DNA from: Dyella acidiphila
GTDB taxonomy: Bacteria; Pseudomonadota; Gammaproteobacteria; Xanthomonadales; Rhodanobacteraceae
Assembly: GCF_014863405.1 (NCBI RefSeq)
Contig: NZ_JACZZA010000001.1
Location: 186,001-250,000, forward strand
DNA length: 64,000 nucleotides
Reading direction: 5' to 3'
Every line of letters starts with the position of its first letter. Position 1 is the first letter of the stretch. The position numbers and the translations under genes were made by a program. The notes under the pieces were generated by a model that saw only the letters and a list, made by a program, of their open reading frames with translations, made no database searches and was not told the origin of the DNA. Positions 37,388 through 46,761 of this stretch are shown piece after piece.

Positions 37388-37600
37388 ATGAAAACCTTTC
37401 TGCTGTTTCTGTTGTTCATGTTTATCGCGGCGCTGGTGATCGTAATGGCGGTGATCCTGGGCGATACCGGTGCCTGGTATTTCGCCTGGCTGGTCGGTAC
37501 GGCGATGATCGTGCTGGTGGCGGCCGCCGGCGGCGTGATGCTGGACGCACAGGATGAACGCCGCGCGCAGGCGGCGAAAGAACCCGTCAGTCATGCGTGA
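37388..37600 (+). CDS. cydX: CydX-like small subunit with an extra N-terminal helix
   Basis: A 70-residue membrane protein. Residues 30-38 read WYFAWLVGT, which closely matches the N-terminal WYFAWILGT of E. coli CydX (37 residues). The helix and charged tail that follow also match. CydX binds CydA and is needed for oxidase stability. Unlike CydX, this protein has another hydrophobic helix first (about 3-24). The start is supported by TGAGGAG directly upstream of the ATG at 37388, and no ATG or GTG sits just before the WYFAW part, so the two-helix form is probably real. It lies in the expected place after cydB. Confidence 0.85.
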   Translation: MKTFLLFLLFMFIAALVIVMAVILGDTGAWYFAWLVGTAMIVLVAAAGGVMLDAQDERRAQAAKEPVSHA

Positions 37601-37654
37601 TCATTGGCGTTCGCAGGGCCGGCAGTGCGCCGGCCCTGCCTGGTGGAATGACCG

Positions 37655-39391
37655 ATGCCGCTAGCTTCAACGAGCTGGCTGCGCCAACAGGCACGCCCGG
37701 TGCGTGGTGTACTGATCGGCGGATTGCTGGCCGGTAGCGCGCAAGCAGCCCTGATGTGCGCAGGTGCATGGTTGGTCGCCCATCTGCTCGCGCAGGCGAT
37801 TTTTCACCACCGCGCGCTCGCTTCGCTATGGCCGCTGCTCGCAGCACTGCTGCCGATGGCCCTCGCACGTGGCGCGCTGGGCGTGGCGCAACGGCGCGCC
37901 TGCTTCGATGCCGGCGCAAAGGTAAGCATGTCGGTGCGGCTGGCATTGGAACAGCGCCTGCGCGCACTCGGTCCGCTATGGGCCGCGCAGCAGTCGCGCG
38001 GCGACATCGTGACGCGCCTGGTCGATGGCATCGATGCATTGGTACCGTATTACGCCGGCTATCTGCCGCAACTGGCGTTCGCCGCCATCGTGCCCGCCAT
38101 CATCCTGGCCTGCGCATTGCCGGCCGATGCGTGGTCGGCACTGGTGCTGGTGGCTACCGCACCGCTGATCCCCGTGTTCATGCTGCTGGCCGGGCGCGCC
38201 GCCGAACAGGCCAGCCAACGCCGCTGGAAACGGCTGCGCCGGATGGGCGCGCATTTCATGGATGCCCTGGCCGGGCTCACCACGCTGCGGCTGTTCCGCG
38301 CCGTCGCCCGCGAGGAAACCTTTCTGGCCGCCACCGGCGAGGCCTATCGCCGCGAAACCATGGCGGTATTGCGCATCGCCTTTCTGTCGGCGGTGGTGCT
38401 GGAATTCTTCGCCACGGTAAGCATTGCGGTGGTGGCTGTGCTGGTGGGCTTCCGCCTGCTGTGGGGCAAGCTCGATTTCGAATCCGGCCTGTTCGTATTG
38501 CTGCTGGCGCCGGAGTTCTTCCTGCCGCTGCGCGCGCTGGGCACGCAACGGCATCGCAAGATGGAAGCCGCTGCCGCGGCCGAGGACCTGACGGCATTGC
38601 TGCAAACCACCGCCGCGCCCGCAGCCGGCGCGTTGCCCGCGACATCGCAGAGCATCGCATCGACACAGATCGGCATCGCCTTTGAACACGTCAGCTTCGG
38701 CTATGGCGCCGGCGATGTAGTGCGCGACGTGAGTCTCGCCATCGCCGCAGGCGAGCGGCTTACCGTGGTGGGCACCACCGGCAGCGGCAAGAGCACCTTG
38801 CTCTCGCTGCTGATGAGCATGGCCACGCCACGCGACGGCCGCATCCTGATCAATGGCGAAGATCTGACCGGGCTCGATCTGGATGGATGGCGCCGGCATA
38901 TCGCCTGGGTGCCACAGCGTGCGCATGTTTTTCACGGCACGCTGCGCGACAACCTGCTGCTGGCCGCACCCGCTGCGTCAGCGTGGCAACTGGAACGCGC
39001 CCTGCACGCCGCCGCGCTGGCGCCCGTCGTCGCACGCCTGCCGCGCGGTCTGGACACGCCCCTTGGCGAACACGGCCGGGGTCTGTCCGGCGGCGAACGC
39101 CAGCGGCTGTCGCTGGCGCGCGCATGGCTGCGCGACACCCCGCTGCTGTTGCTGGACGAACCCACCCAGCATCTGGACGCCGCTACCGCCCTGCAGATCG
39201 ACACGGCGCTGGCGCAGCTCGCGCAAGGCCGCACGGTGATCCGCATTGCCCACCGGCTCGATGCGATCGGTGCGCACGAGCAAGTTGCCGTGATGGCGGC
39301 AGGTCGCGTCGTGGAAACGGGTCGCGCAGAAACCCTGCGCCATGCGCACGGTGCGTTTGCACGGCTGCTCGCCGCGGACCGCGCCGCATGA
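37655..39391 (+). CDS. cydD: Heterodimeric ABC exporter subunit CydD
   Basis: A 578-residue ABC exporter half with an N-terminal six-helix membrane domain and a C-terminal ATPase. Walker A is GTTGSGKSTLLSLL near 371, the signature LSGGERQRLSLARAW near 478 and Walker B LLLLDEPTQHLD near 498. CydDC exports glutathione and cysteine, or handles heme, and is required to assemble cytochrome bd, which explains the shared operon. It overlaps cydC by ATGA. Confidence 0.95.
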   Translation: MPLASTSWLRQQARPVRGVLIGGLLAGSAQAALMCAGAWLVAHLLAQAIFHHRALASLWPLLAALLPMALARGALGVAQRRACFDAGAKVSMSVRLALEQRLRALGPLWAAQQSRGDIVTRLVDGIDALVPYYAGYLPQLAFAAIVPAIILACALPADAWSALVLVATAPLIPVFMLLAGRAAEQASQRRWKRLRRMGAHFMDALAGLTTLRLFRAVAREETFLAATGEAYRRETMAVLRIAFLSAVVLEFFATVSIAVVAVLVGFRLLWGKLDFESGLFVLLLAPEFFLPLRALGTQRHRKMEAAAAAEDLTALLQTTAAPAAGALPATSQSIASTQIGIAFEHVSFGYGAGDVVRDVSLAIAAGERLTVVGTTGSGKSTLLSLLMSMATPRDGRILINGEDLTGLDLDGWRRHIAWVPQRAHVFHGTLRDNLLLAAPAASAWQLERALHAAALAPVVARLPRGLDTPLGEHGRGLSGGERQRLSLARAWLRDTPLLLLDEPTQHLDAATALQIDTALAQLAQGRTVIRIAHRLDAIGAHEQVAVMAAGRVVETGRAETLRHAHGAFARLLAADRAA

Positions 39392-41157
39392 ACCTAAATC
39401 ACTCATCAGGTCTGCTGCACCGCCTGTTCGCCCTGCTGCGCAGCGAACGCCGCGCCATGCTGGCTGGCGTGCTGGTCGCCGTGCTCGGCACGCTGGCAGG
39501 CATCGCGCTGATCGCCGTATCCGGCCACTTCATCACGGCCATGGCGCTGGCCGGCGCGAGTGGCGCGGCCATCAACTACTACACGCCGGCTGCGCTGATC
39601 CGCCTGCTCGCCATCGTGCGTACCCTGGGTCGCTATCTCGACCGGCTCATTACCCACGATGCCACCTTGCGCCTGCTCGCACGGCTGCGCGGCTGGCTAT
39701 TCGGAAAACTCGCCCCGCTCGCGCCTGCACGCCTGGCGGCGCTGCACAGCACGGCGCTGTTTTCCCGGCTGCGCGCGGATATCGATGCGCTGGAGCACAT
39801 CTATCTCGGTGTGGCCATTCCGCTGCTCAGCGCGCTCGCCGTCATGCTGGGCACGCTGACCGTGGTACTGGTCTATCTGCCCTGGCTGGGCGCAGGCCTG
39901 CTGGTGTTGTTCATGGCGAGCGCATGGTGGTTGCCGGCATGGACCTGGCGAAGCGGGCAGGCACCCGGCAGCGAAAGCGTCGCCTGCACCGACATGCTGC
40001 GCGAACTGGCAGACGATGGCCTGCGTGGACGCGCCGAGCTGGTGCTATTCGGCGCCGAGGCCATGCACGCCGAACGGATCGCCGCCATCACCACCAAGCA
40101 GCAAGCAGCACGGCGCAAGCTGGATACGCTGCAGGCCATCGGCAGTGCCGGCGTGATGCTGACCGCGCAATGCGCATTGATCGGCGCACTGCTGCTCGGT
40201 CTGCCCGCGTTGCATGCAGCAACGCTCGCCGCTCCCGACCTGGTCATGCTGGCACTGCTGCTGCCCGCAGCCTTCGAAAGCATTGCGCCCTTGCCCGATG
40301 CATGGGCACAGCTGGGCGCAAGCCTGCTCTGCGCACAGCGTGTCTTCGCGCTGGCAGATACGCCGCCGGCCATCGAGGAACCCATATCTGCGCCGCCACC
40401 AGCAAGCTCGACGGATCTGGCGATCCGGCAATTGCGCCTGCGCTACGACGATGCGCCAAGCTGGGCGCTCGATGGCTTGGAACTGGACCTTCCGCAAGGT
40501 GCGCGACTGGCGCTGGTCGGACCATCCGGCGCCGGCAAGAGCAGCCTGCTGGCAGCGCTGCTGCGCTTCTATCCCTACCAGGGATCGATCACGCTCGGCG
40601 GCATCCCGCTCGAGCAGTGGCAAGGCGATGACGTACGCGCACGCATCGCCGTGGTCGAACAGCAGCCTTATCTGTTCGATGCCAGCCTGCGCGAAAATCT
40701 GCGATTGGGCTGCCCCGACGCCAGCGACGAGATGCTGCACACCGCGATTGCGCAAGCATGCCTGCACGACTACGTCGCCAGCCTGCCGCATGGACTGGAT
40801 ACCTGGATCGGCGAAAACGGCATCCGCGTTTCCGGAGGCGAAGCGCGCCGCATCGCGATCGCCCGCGCGTTGCTGCTGGATGCGCCGATCCTGATACTGG
40901 ACGAACCCACCGAAGGTCTCGATGCCGTCACCGCCAGCACGCTCTACGAGAGCCTCGCCGCCCTCGCACAAGGACGCAGCCTGCTGCTGATTACGCATCG
41001 GCTGGGCAAACTCTCCGCCCTGGTCAACGAAGTGGCGGTAATGCGCGATGGATCTATTGCCGAAGGCCTTTCCGTCGCTGCGTATCAAGCACGCGGTGCA
41101 ACCGCCGCGCCTGCGATGCCAGCAGCCCTGGATCGGCAAGCGCTAAACGTTCCATAG
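39388..41157 (+). CDS. cydC: Heterodimeric ABC exporter subunit CydC
   Basis: A 589-residue partner of CydD. The ATG at 39388 overlaps the cydD stop (ATGA). The open frame upstream to 38887 runs inside cydD and is a shadow. The membrane domain occupies about 1-310. The ATPase has Walker A GPSGAGKSSLLAALL near 375, signature VSGGEARRIAIARALL near 481 and Walker B ILILDEPTEGLD near 500. Required for maturation of the bd oxidase. Its 3' end overlaps the convergent alpha/beta hydrolase gene by 15 nt. Confidence 0.95.
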   Translation: MNLNHSSGLLHRLFALLRSERRAMLAGVLVAVLGTLAGIALIAVSGHFITAMALAGASGAAINYYTPAALIRLLAIVRTLGRYLDRLITHDATLRLLARLRGWLFGKLAPLAPARLAALHSTALFSRLRADIDALEHIYLGVAIPLLSALAVMLGTLTVVLVYLPWLGAGLLVLFMASAWWLPAWTWRSGQAPGSESVACTDMLRELADDGLRGRAELVLFGAEAMHAERIAAITTKQQAARRKLDTLQAIGSAGVMLTAQCALIGALLLGLPALHAATLAAPDLVMLALLLPAAFESIAPLPDAWAQLGASLLCAQRVFALADTPPAIEEPISAPPPASSTDLAIRQLRLRYDDAPSWALDGLELDLPQGARLALVGPSGAGKSSLLAALLRFYPYQGSITLGGIPLEQWQGDDVRARIAVVEQQPYLFDASLRENLRLGCPDASDEMLHTAIAQACLHDYVASLPHGLDTWIGENGIRVSGGEARRIAIARALLLDAPILILDEPTEGLDAVTASTLYESLAALAQGRSLLLITHRLGKLSALVNEVAVMRDGSIAEGLSVAAYQARGATAAPAMPAALDRQALNVP

Positions 41158-42114
41158 CTTGCGCGCCTCCTCGGCAATCACCTCGGGCCGCTCCTCCGGA
41201 TAGAACAGTTTGGCGTGATCTAGATAGCGGACACCGCGCGAGTGGCCGAAGTGACTATCCAGGTAGCGCGCGCCGGCCAACGAAAAGATCGTATCGTCCC
41301 GCCCCCAGACGATTCGCACCGGCACCTTGCAGCGCTGCAAGGCAGGACCGATGCCGGCCAGCGGATTGTGTTCCAGCGCAATGGCATAGGCGTGCACCAG
41401 CCCCTTGCGCTGCGGCGAACTCACCAGCGGCGCGAAATAGCATTCGATCGCTTCATCGGTGGGATCGCCCGGATCTGCAAAGCACATGCCGCCGATGCCC
41501 TGCGCCGAACGCGCCAACTGTTTGTCGGCCAGCCACGGCACCAGCCAGCGATCGACATAGGTGCCGGCATGCGACATGGCAATCACCGGAGCCATCGCCG
41601 CCGGCGGACTTTCCGGCTCGGTATCGCAATTGGTCAGCAGCAAGCTGCGCACGCGTTGCGGGTGGTGCGTCACCAGCAGTTGCGCGACGGCACCGCCGCT
41701 GTCGCTGGCCACCACGTCGGCATGCGTTACGCCGAGCGTATCCAGCAGGGCGATCAACATGGCGACCTGTGCATCCGGGGCAACGCTTTGTCCCGGTGCC
41801 ACCTCGCTATAGCCAAGCGCCAGGAAATCCGGCGCAATGCAGCGCCGATACGGCGACAGTCGATCCAGCGCGCCACGCCACTGGAACCCATTCAAAGGAA
41901 ACCCGTGCAGAAACAGCGCGGCGTCGCCCGTGCCTCGTTCGACATAGGCGATCCGGCCATAGGGCGTCGCCACAAAACGCCGGCTGGCACGGAAGGCCTG
42001 CAAATCCATGTCATGCCGTTCAACCGCGCCGGCCAGCGCGCGCGCAGCATGGCCACCCAGCGCAGCGGCGGCGAGCAGGCCAGCCGTACCTTGCAAAAAT
42101 TCCCTGCGTTGCAT
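41143..42114 (-). CDS. Tat-type exported alpha/beta hydrolase (epoxide hydrolase/dehalogenase-like)
   Basis: A 323-residue protein starting with a twin-arginine signal (MQRREFLQGTAGLLAAAALG), so it is probably exported folded. The alpha/beta hydrolase fold begins near residue 45. The oxyanion region is LFLHGFPLNG. The nucleophile elbow reads VVASDSGGAV, which puts Asp at the nucleophile position as in epoxide hydrolases and haloalkane dehalogenases (their usual form is HDWGG). The likely acid is in GRDDTIF and the catalytic His in DHAKLFYPEE. Substrate cannot be told. It overlaps the end of cydC by 15 nt in tail-to-tail orientation. Confidence 0.85.
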   Translation of the reverse strand: MQRREFLQGTAGLLAAAALGGHAARALAGAVERHDMDLQAFRASRRFVATPYGRIAYVERGTGDAALFLHGFPLNGFQWRGALDRLSPYRRCIAPDFLALGYSEVAPGQSVAPDAQVAMLIALLDTLGVTHADVVASDSGGAVAQLLVTHHPQRVRSLLLTNCDTEPESPPAAMAPVIAMSHAGTYVDRWLVPWLADKQLARSAQGIGGMCFADPGDPTDEAIECYFAPLVSSPQRKGLVHAYAIALEHNPLAGIGPALQRCKVPVRIVWGRDDTIFSLAGARYLDSHFGHSRGVRYLDHAKLFYPEERPEVIAEEARKLWNV

Positions 42115-42215
42115 GCTGATCCCCCGAAATAGGTCGCCCCATCATTGGCCTTGGCGTGCCGCCAATCAATGGCCCGCAAGGTCATGGCCTTCTTCCCCGG
42201 CGCAGCGGTGCATAC

Positions 42216-42245
42216 GCAAAGGGCGCCCTGATGGGCGCCCTTTGC
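42216..42245 (-). terminator. Hairpin after the phospholipase C gene
   Basis: Perfect 13-bp GC-rich inverted repeat (42216-42228 and 42233-42245, loop TGAT), 24 nt after the stop of the phospholipase gene on the minus strand. No T-run follows. Confidence 0.65.
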
Positions 42246-42268
42246 GGGCCAGCCGGCAGTCGCCACGC

Positions 42269-44362
42269 TCAGACGTTCTGCAGATTCCGCCAGCGCGGCT
42301 GGGCCATGGCCGGATCGGTGACGCTGGGCATGCCGGTTTCCACATGCCCGGCATAGCGCTGCACGAGGCCCTGCTCCGCATCGCCGCGCACGACCAGGTC
42401 GTACCAGCCGTAGCTGTCGGCCAGATACCAGGCTTTCTGCTGGCGCTCGCCCGGACGCAGTGCGTAGGTGAGCGACTCGCCGTTGTACACGTTCTCGACC
42501 GTGACGTTGCAGAAGTCGTGCCCTTCGTTGGCGAGCTCCAGTACCGCGCTGCCGGCGCGGGCGTCGTAGCGCAGCGCCACGCGCAAGTGCGTCTTGCATG
42601 CGGATACATCGCCCTTGAAGTGGCGCATGAAACCGTTCGGTCCGTAAATGCTGTAGTCGTACGCGGCCGTTACCGGCCAGCTTGCAGAAAGCGACTTGCC
42701 GGCCTCGACCGTGTAGTACCACGGTGTGCTCGATGCAGCGGCCGAACGCACGTGGAAACACGCACCGACACGGCCGGTATTTTCGAAGGCGATGCCGAAC
42801 ATGCCCTGCTGCGCGGTTGACGCATGCGCGTGCAATTCATACGGCAGGGCGCGCGCCGGCTTCATGCCCGGCTCCTGCTCCGGCAGGCTCTGCGCGGTGG
42901 GCACGGTCGGCACGTAGTCCGGATAGCGCTGGTCGTTCGGCGGCTGGTAGGCGCTGGTGCTGGGCAGCGCGGGCTGGCTGCCGTCCGGGCGGGCAAAGTC
43001 GAAGGCCGAGGTCAGATCGCCGGCTACGGCGCGGCGCCAGGCGGTGATGTTCGATTCCTGCAGGTCCGGATACTGGCGCTCGAAACGGCGCTCGATAAAG
43101 CGGATCAGCGAGGTGTGATCGAACACTTCGGAACACACCCAGCCGCCCTTGCTCCACGGCGATACCACGATCATCGGCACGCGCGGACCCATGCCGTACG
43201 GGCCGGCGTCGTAGCTGCTGCTGCCCGGGAAGATTTCGTTGGCGATGGAAACGGTGGACTGCCCCTGCGTGCTCGACGGCGGCACGCATGGCGGCACCAT
43301 GTGATCGAAGAAACCATCGTTTTCGTCGAAGGTAATGAACAGCGCCGTCTTGCTGAACACGGCGGGATTGCTGGTCAGCGCATCCAGCACCTGCGATACA
43401 TACCAGGCGCCGTAGTTGGCCGGCCAATTGGGATGTTCCGTATACGCTTCCGGCGCCACGATCCACGACACCTGCGGCAGGCTGTTGCCGGCCACATCGG
43501 CGCGCAGCTGGTCGAACAGCGTGCCGCTGACCGAGATGTTGGTGCCGGTGCGCGCGCCCTGGTACAGCGGGCTGCCGGGCTGCGCATTGCGGTACTGGAA
43601 AAAGTACAGCAGCGAATTGTCGCCGTAGTTGCCGATGTAGGCATCGTCGGTCCAGCCCCAGGAACCGGCGGCATCCAGGCCGGTGCCGGCATCCTGGTAA
43701 AGCTTCCAGCTCACGCCCGCTTTCTGCAGCGCTTCTGGAAAAGTAGACCAGGAATAGCCGGCCTCGGCATTGTCGATCACCGGACCGCCGCCGGCGCCGT
43801 CGTTGCCGACCCAGCCGGTCCACATGTAGTAGCGGTTCGGGTCGGTCGGCCCCAGCACCGAGCAATGGTAGGCATCGCAAATGGTGAAGGCATCGGCCAG
43901 CGCGTAGTGGAACGGCACGTCTTCGCGCGTGAGATAGGCCATGGTGGTGGTGCCTTTGCTCGGCACCCAGCGATCGTAATGACCCTGGTTCCAGGCATCG
44001 TGCGTGCTGGTCCAGTCATGCGCGAGATCTTCCAGGAACTGCAAGCCGAGATCCGGCGCCGTGGGATGGAACGGCAACACATAGCTCGAGCCATCCGGCT
44101 GATACCACACCGACTGGCCACTGGTGAGGTTCACCGGCCGCGGATCGCCGAAACCGCGCACACCCTTGAGCGAACCGAAGTAGTGATCGAAGGAGCGGTT
44201 CTCCTGCATCAGGATCACGATGTGCTCGATATCCTCGATCGTACCGGTGCGCCGGTTGGCCGGAATTTCCATGGCGCGCGCGATGCTGGCGGGCAACGCC
44301 GAGGCAAGCGCGGTGCTGCCGAGCAATTGCAGGAACCGGCGACGATTCATCGAAGTGGTCAT
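42269..44362 (-). CDS. Tat-exported phospholipase C (phosphocholine-type)
   Basis: A 697-residue secreted phosphoesterase of the bacterial phospholipase C / acid phosphatase AcpA superfamily. The twin-arginine signal is MNRRRFLQLLGSTALASALP (from residue 5). The catalytic N-terminal part contains HIVILMQENRSFDHYFGSLK, the family hallmark with the metal-binding Glu and Asn. It also has FTICDAYHCSVLGPTDPNR, FITFDENDGFFDHMVPP and PMIVVSPWSKGGWVCSEVFD. Two C-terminal DUF756 repeats begin near 490, as in phosphocholine-specific enzymes. I chose the ATG at 44362, which has GGAAGAG at good spacing; a GTG two codons earlier is too close to it. Lipid class (phosphatidylcholine or other) is not decided by sequence alone. 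Confidence 0.92.
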   Translation of the reverse strand: MTTSMNRRRFLQLLGSTALASALPASIARAMEIPANRRTGTIEDIEHIVILMQENRSFDHYFGSLKGVRGFGDPRPVNLTSGQSVWYQPDGSSYVLPFHPTAPDLGLQFLEDLAHDWTSTHDAWNQGHYDRWVPSKGTTTMAYLTREDVPFHYALADAFTICDAYHCSVLGPTDPNRYYMWTGWVGNDGAGGGPVIDNAEAGYSWSTFPEALQKAGVSWKLYQDAGTGLDAAGSWGWTDDAYIGNYGDNSLLYFFQYRNAQPGSPLYQGARTGTNISVSGTLFDQLRADVAGNSLPQVSWIVAPEAYTEHPNWPANYGAWYVSQVLDALTSNPAVFSKTALFITFDENDGFFDHMVPPCVPPSSTQGQSTVSIANEIFPGSSSYDAGPYGMGPRVPMIVVSPWSKGGWVCSEVFDHTSLIRFIERRFERQYPDLQESNITAWRRAVAGDLTSAFDFARPDGSQPALPSTSAYQPPNDQRYPDYVPTVPTAQSLPEQEPGMKPARALPYELHAHASTAQQGMFGIAFENTGRVGACFHVRSAAASSTPWYYTVEAGKSLSASWPVTAAYDYSIYGPNGFMRHFKGDVSACKTHLRVALRYDARAGSAVLELANEGHDFCNVTVENVYNGESLTYALRPGERQQKAWYLADSYGWYDLVVRGDAEQGLVQRYAGHVETGMPSVTDPAMAQPRWRNLQNV

Positions 44363-44565
44363 GAGCACTCTTCCTGGGGGCGCGGGGACGTGGCGCGATG
44401 CTTATGCGTCGACGTTGCAAGCGTGCGACATCGAGGGGACTGGTAGCGAGCTTTTGCGCTTAATCACATTCACGGGCCTGCAGTCGCGACGAACTCTTCA
44501 CAATCTGCGCTTGTTGTATAGACAAGTGCCACCGGCGCGCATGCGTCGAATTTGCCGTTCCATCA

Positions 44566-45876
44566 TCAGCGTCGCGCCAGCAGCATTTCCAGCGCTTCCG
44601 GCTCTTTCGGCACGCCGGCCGTAAGCACTTCATGGCCATCGCGCGTCACCGCCACATCGTCCTCGATGCGGATGCCGATCCCGCGCCACGCTTCCGGCAC
44701 CGACAAGTCATCCGGTGCGATATAAATGCCCGGCTCCACCGTCAGCACCATGCCCGGCTCCAGCATGCGCGATTCGCCATCCACGCGGTAATCGCCTACA
44801 TCGTGCACGTCCAGCCCCAGCCAGTGACTGGTCTTGACCGGATAGAACCGCTTGTAGCCGCCCTGCGCGACCAGTTCGGCAGGATCGCCCTTGAGCAGCC
44901 CAAGCGCGCACAGGCCTTCGGTGATCACGTGTACTGCCACCTCGTGCGCAACGTTGTAGGAACGCCCAGGCTGCACTTCATCGATGGCCGCCTGCTGCGC
45001 CGCGAATACCACTTCATACAGCGCGCGCTGTTCGCGGCTGAAGCGGCCGCTGATCGGAAAGCTGCGACTGATATCGGAGGCGTAGCAATCGAGTTCGGCG
45101 CCGGCATCGATCAAGAGCAGATCGCCCTGCTTCAACGGCGCGCGATTGGCCACGTAATGCATGGTGCAGGCATTCACACCGCCCGCCACGATCGGCGGAA
45201 ACGCGGCGACCGCGCCATGGCTGCGCATCACGCGCAACAGTTCGGCTTCCACTTCGTATTCATGGCGCCCGGCGCGTGCCACGCTCATCGCGGCCAGATG
45301 CGCCTCGGCGGCAATCGCCGCGGAGGCGCGCATCAGCTTCAGTTCGGCGCGCGATTTGTACAGGCGCAGATCGTGCAGCAGATGGCCCAGCGCCACGAAT
45401 TCCTTGGGCACCACGCCACCGCCGCGCAATTGGCGCAGACGGCGCATCCAGCCCAGCAATTGCGCGTCGAACTGCGGCTCGCTGCCGAAATGGCAGTACA
45501 CGCGGCCGCGGCCTTCGATCATGCCGGGCAGGATGTCGTCGATATCGTCGATGGGAAACGCATCGTCCATGCCATACGCGGCCACCGCACGTTCCGTGCC
45601 GATCGACTCGCCATGCCAGCGCTCGTGTTCCGGATCGCGCTCGCGGCAGAACAGCACCGCCTCGCCATGCTGGCGTCCCGGCAGCAGCGCCAGCACCGCG
45701 TCGGGTTCCGGAAAACCGCTGAGGTAATGGAAATCCGAGTCCTGGCGGTACGGCCACGCGGCATCGGCATTGCGCATGCGCTCGGGCGCGGCGGCGATCA
45801 GCACCACCGCATCCTCGCCGGCCATTTTCATCAGCTGGCGGCGCCGGCGCGCAAATTCGTCAGAAGCAATATTCAA
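44566..45876 (-). CDS. pepP: Xaa-Pro aminopeptidase PepP
   Basis: A proline aminopeptidase of family M24 that removes N-terminal residues followed by proline. Metal ligands are visible in LLIDAGAELDCYASDISRSF, HWLGLDVHDVGDY, LTVEPGIYI and GIRIEDDVAVT. The N-terminal domain has WPYRQDSDFHYLSGFPEPD. No ATG fits the start. Homology to E. coli PepP points to a TTG at 45876, which overlaps the ygfB stop as TTGA and gives 436 residues (E. coli 441). A GTG at 45915 would add 13 residues and overlap ygfB by 43 nt. It is coupled to ygfB in either case. Confidence 0.92.
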   Translation of the reverse strand: MNIASDEFARRRRQLMKMAGEDAVVLIAAAPERMRNADAAWPYRQDSDFHYLSGFPEPDAVLALLPGRQHGEAVLFCRERDPEHERWHGESIGTERAVAAYGMDDAFPIDDIDDILPGMIEGRGRVYCHFGSEPQFDAQLLGWMRRLRQLRGGGVVPKEFVALGHLLHDLRLYKSRAELKLMRASAAIAAEAHLAAMSVARAGRHEYEVEAELLRVMRSHGAVAAFPPIVAGGVNACTMHYVANRAPLKQGDLLLIDAGAELDCYASDISRSFPISGRFSREQRALYEVVFAAQQAAIDEVQPGRSYNVAHEVAVHVITEGLCALGLLKGDPAELVAQGGYKRFYPVKTSHWLGLDVHDVGDYRVDGESRMLEPGMVLTVEPGIYIAPDDLSVPEAWRGIGIRIEDDVAVTRDGHEVLTAGVPKEPEALEMLLARR

Positions 45877-46436
45877 TGCAGGGTATCGCTGGAGGGCTGG
45901 TTGGGAATGTGGCACTCGGTAAACAGCAGCATCGCCGCCATGCGCACGAATTCATGCACTTCGATCAGCGCATCCTCGTCTTCGTCTTCATCGCCGAAAT
46001 CCAGCGAGGAGGAGGCGATGGCGCCGAGATCGCGCAATACCTCCTGGCCCTCCTCCGACAACCGCGCATGCATATCCGGGCCGCCCAGGCCGAAGCCGCC
46101 CAGGAAGCCGCGGCACCACTCGATCAGGGCATCGGCCCGCTGGGACAAGGGACGGTCATCGGCGGGTAACAATGGCTCGAAGCCCAGCTCGGAATCGGCC
46201 AGTTCCGCTTGGCTCTGGCGCACCAGCTGATCGAGCACTTGCTGGTCCGGCGGGGTGACCGTAACGCCCCCGGCATCCAGCTGCAGGATCTCCAGCAGCG
46301 GGCGCCGCCCCGGGCGGCCGTTCCCGGCCAGAAAGCCGCATAGCGAACCGTGCAATTCGCTGGGGCTGACAGCCAGGCGCAAGTGCGTGATCACCTCGTC
46401 CAGCTCGTCGTGACCGATCAGATCTTGGGCAGCCAT
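45873..46436 (-). CDS. ygfB: UPF0149 family protein YgfB
   Basis: A 187-residue acidic protein of the UPF0149 family, starting MAAQDLIGHDELDEVITHLR. AGGAG lies seven bases before the ATG at 46436. The typical blocks are SPSELHGSLCGFLAGNG near 23 and WCRGFLGGFGLG near 106. In Pseudomonas YgfB influences beta-lactamase control; its general role is unclear. The gene precedes pepP, a conserved pair, and diverges from the TIGR02449-zapA genes. Confidence 0.93.
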   Translation of the reverse strand: MAAQDLIGHDELDEVITHLRLAVSPSELHGSLCGFLAGNGRPGRRPLLEILQLDAGGVTVTPPDQQVLDQLVRQSQAELADSELGFEPLLPADDRPLSQRADALIEWCRGFLGGFGLGGPDMHARLSEEGQEVLRDLGAIASSSLDFGDEDEDEDALIEVHEFVRMAAMLLFTECHIPNQPSSDTLH

Positions 46437-46536
46437 CGCGGTACTCCTGGAAGAACAAACCGGCAGTTTAATCGACTGCGGCAGCCAGTCATCCCGGGTC
46501 GCAGATTTCGCCCGGCGTCCTGATATAGTGCCGGCC

Positions 46537-46761
46537 ATGACTCCACCCGATACCGCCCAGTACGAACTGGCCGCCCTGAGCCAGCAGCTTGATCGGCTGC
46601 TCGATCACGTGCATCGGTTGACCGAAGAAAATCGCAGCCTGCGACACAGCCAGGAACAACTGGCTTCGGAGCGCGCGGGCCTGCTGGCACGCAACGAACA
46701 GGCACGCAGCCGGGTCGAAGCGATGATCCAGCGACTGAAGGCACTCGAGAACAATGGCTGA
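46537..46761 (+). CDS. TIGR02449 family coiled-coil protein
   Basis: A 74-residue protein that is nearly all coiled coil (QYELAALSQQLDRLLDHVHR and onward). It is of the TIGR02449 family found directly before zapA in gammaproteobacteria. I prefer the ATG at 46537 over a GTG three codons earlier. Its size and coil resemble ZapB, so a division-related role is possible but unproven. It overlaps zapA by 8 nt. Confidence 0.88.
   Translation: MTPPDTAQYELAALSQQLDRLLDHVHRLTEENRSLRHSQEQLASERAGLLARNEQARSRVEAMIQRLKALENNG

Noticed and set aside
34838-37594. 918-codon open frame on the minus strand
   Set aside because: Antisense to cydA, cydB and cydX; composition is a shadow of membrane-protein codons.
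38887-39387. N-terminal extension of cydC
   Set aside because: Lies inside cydD in another frame; the ATGA overlap at 39388 and homology fix the start.
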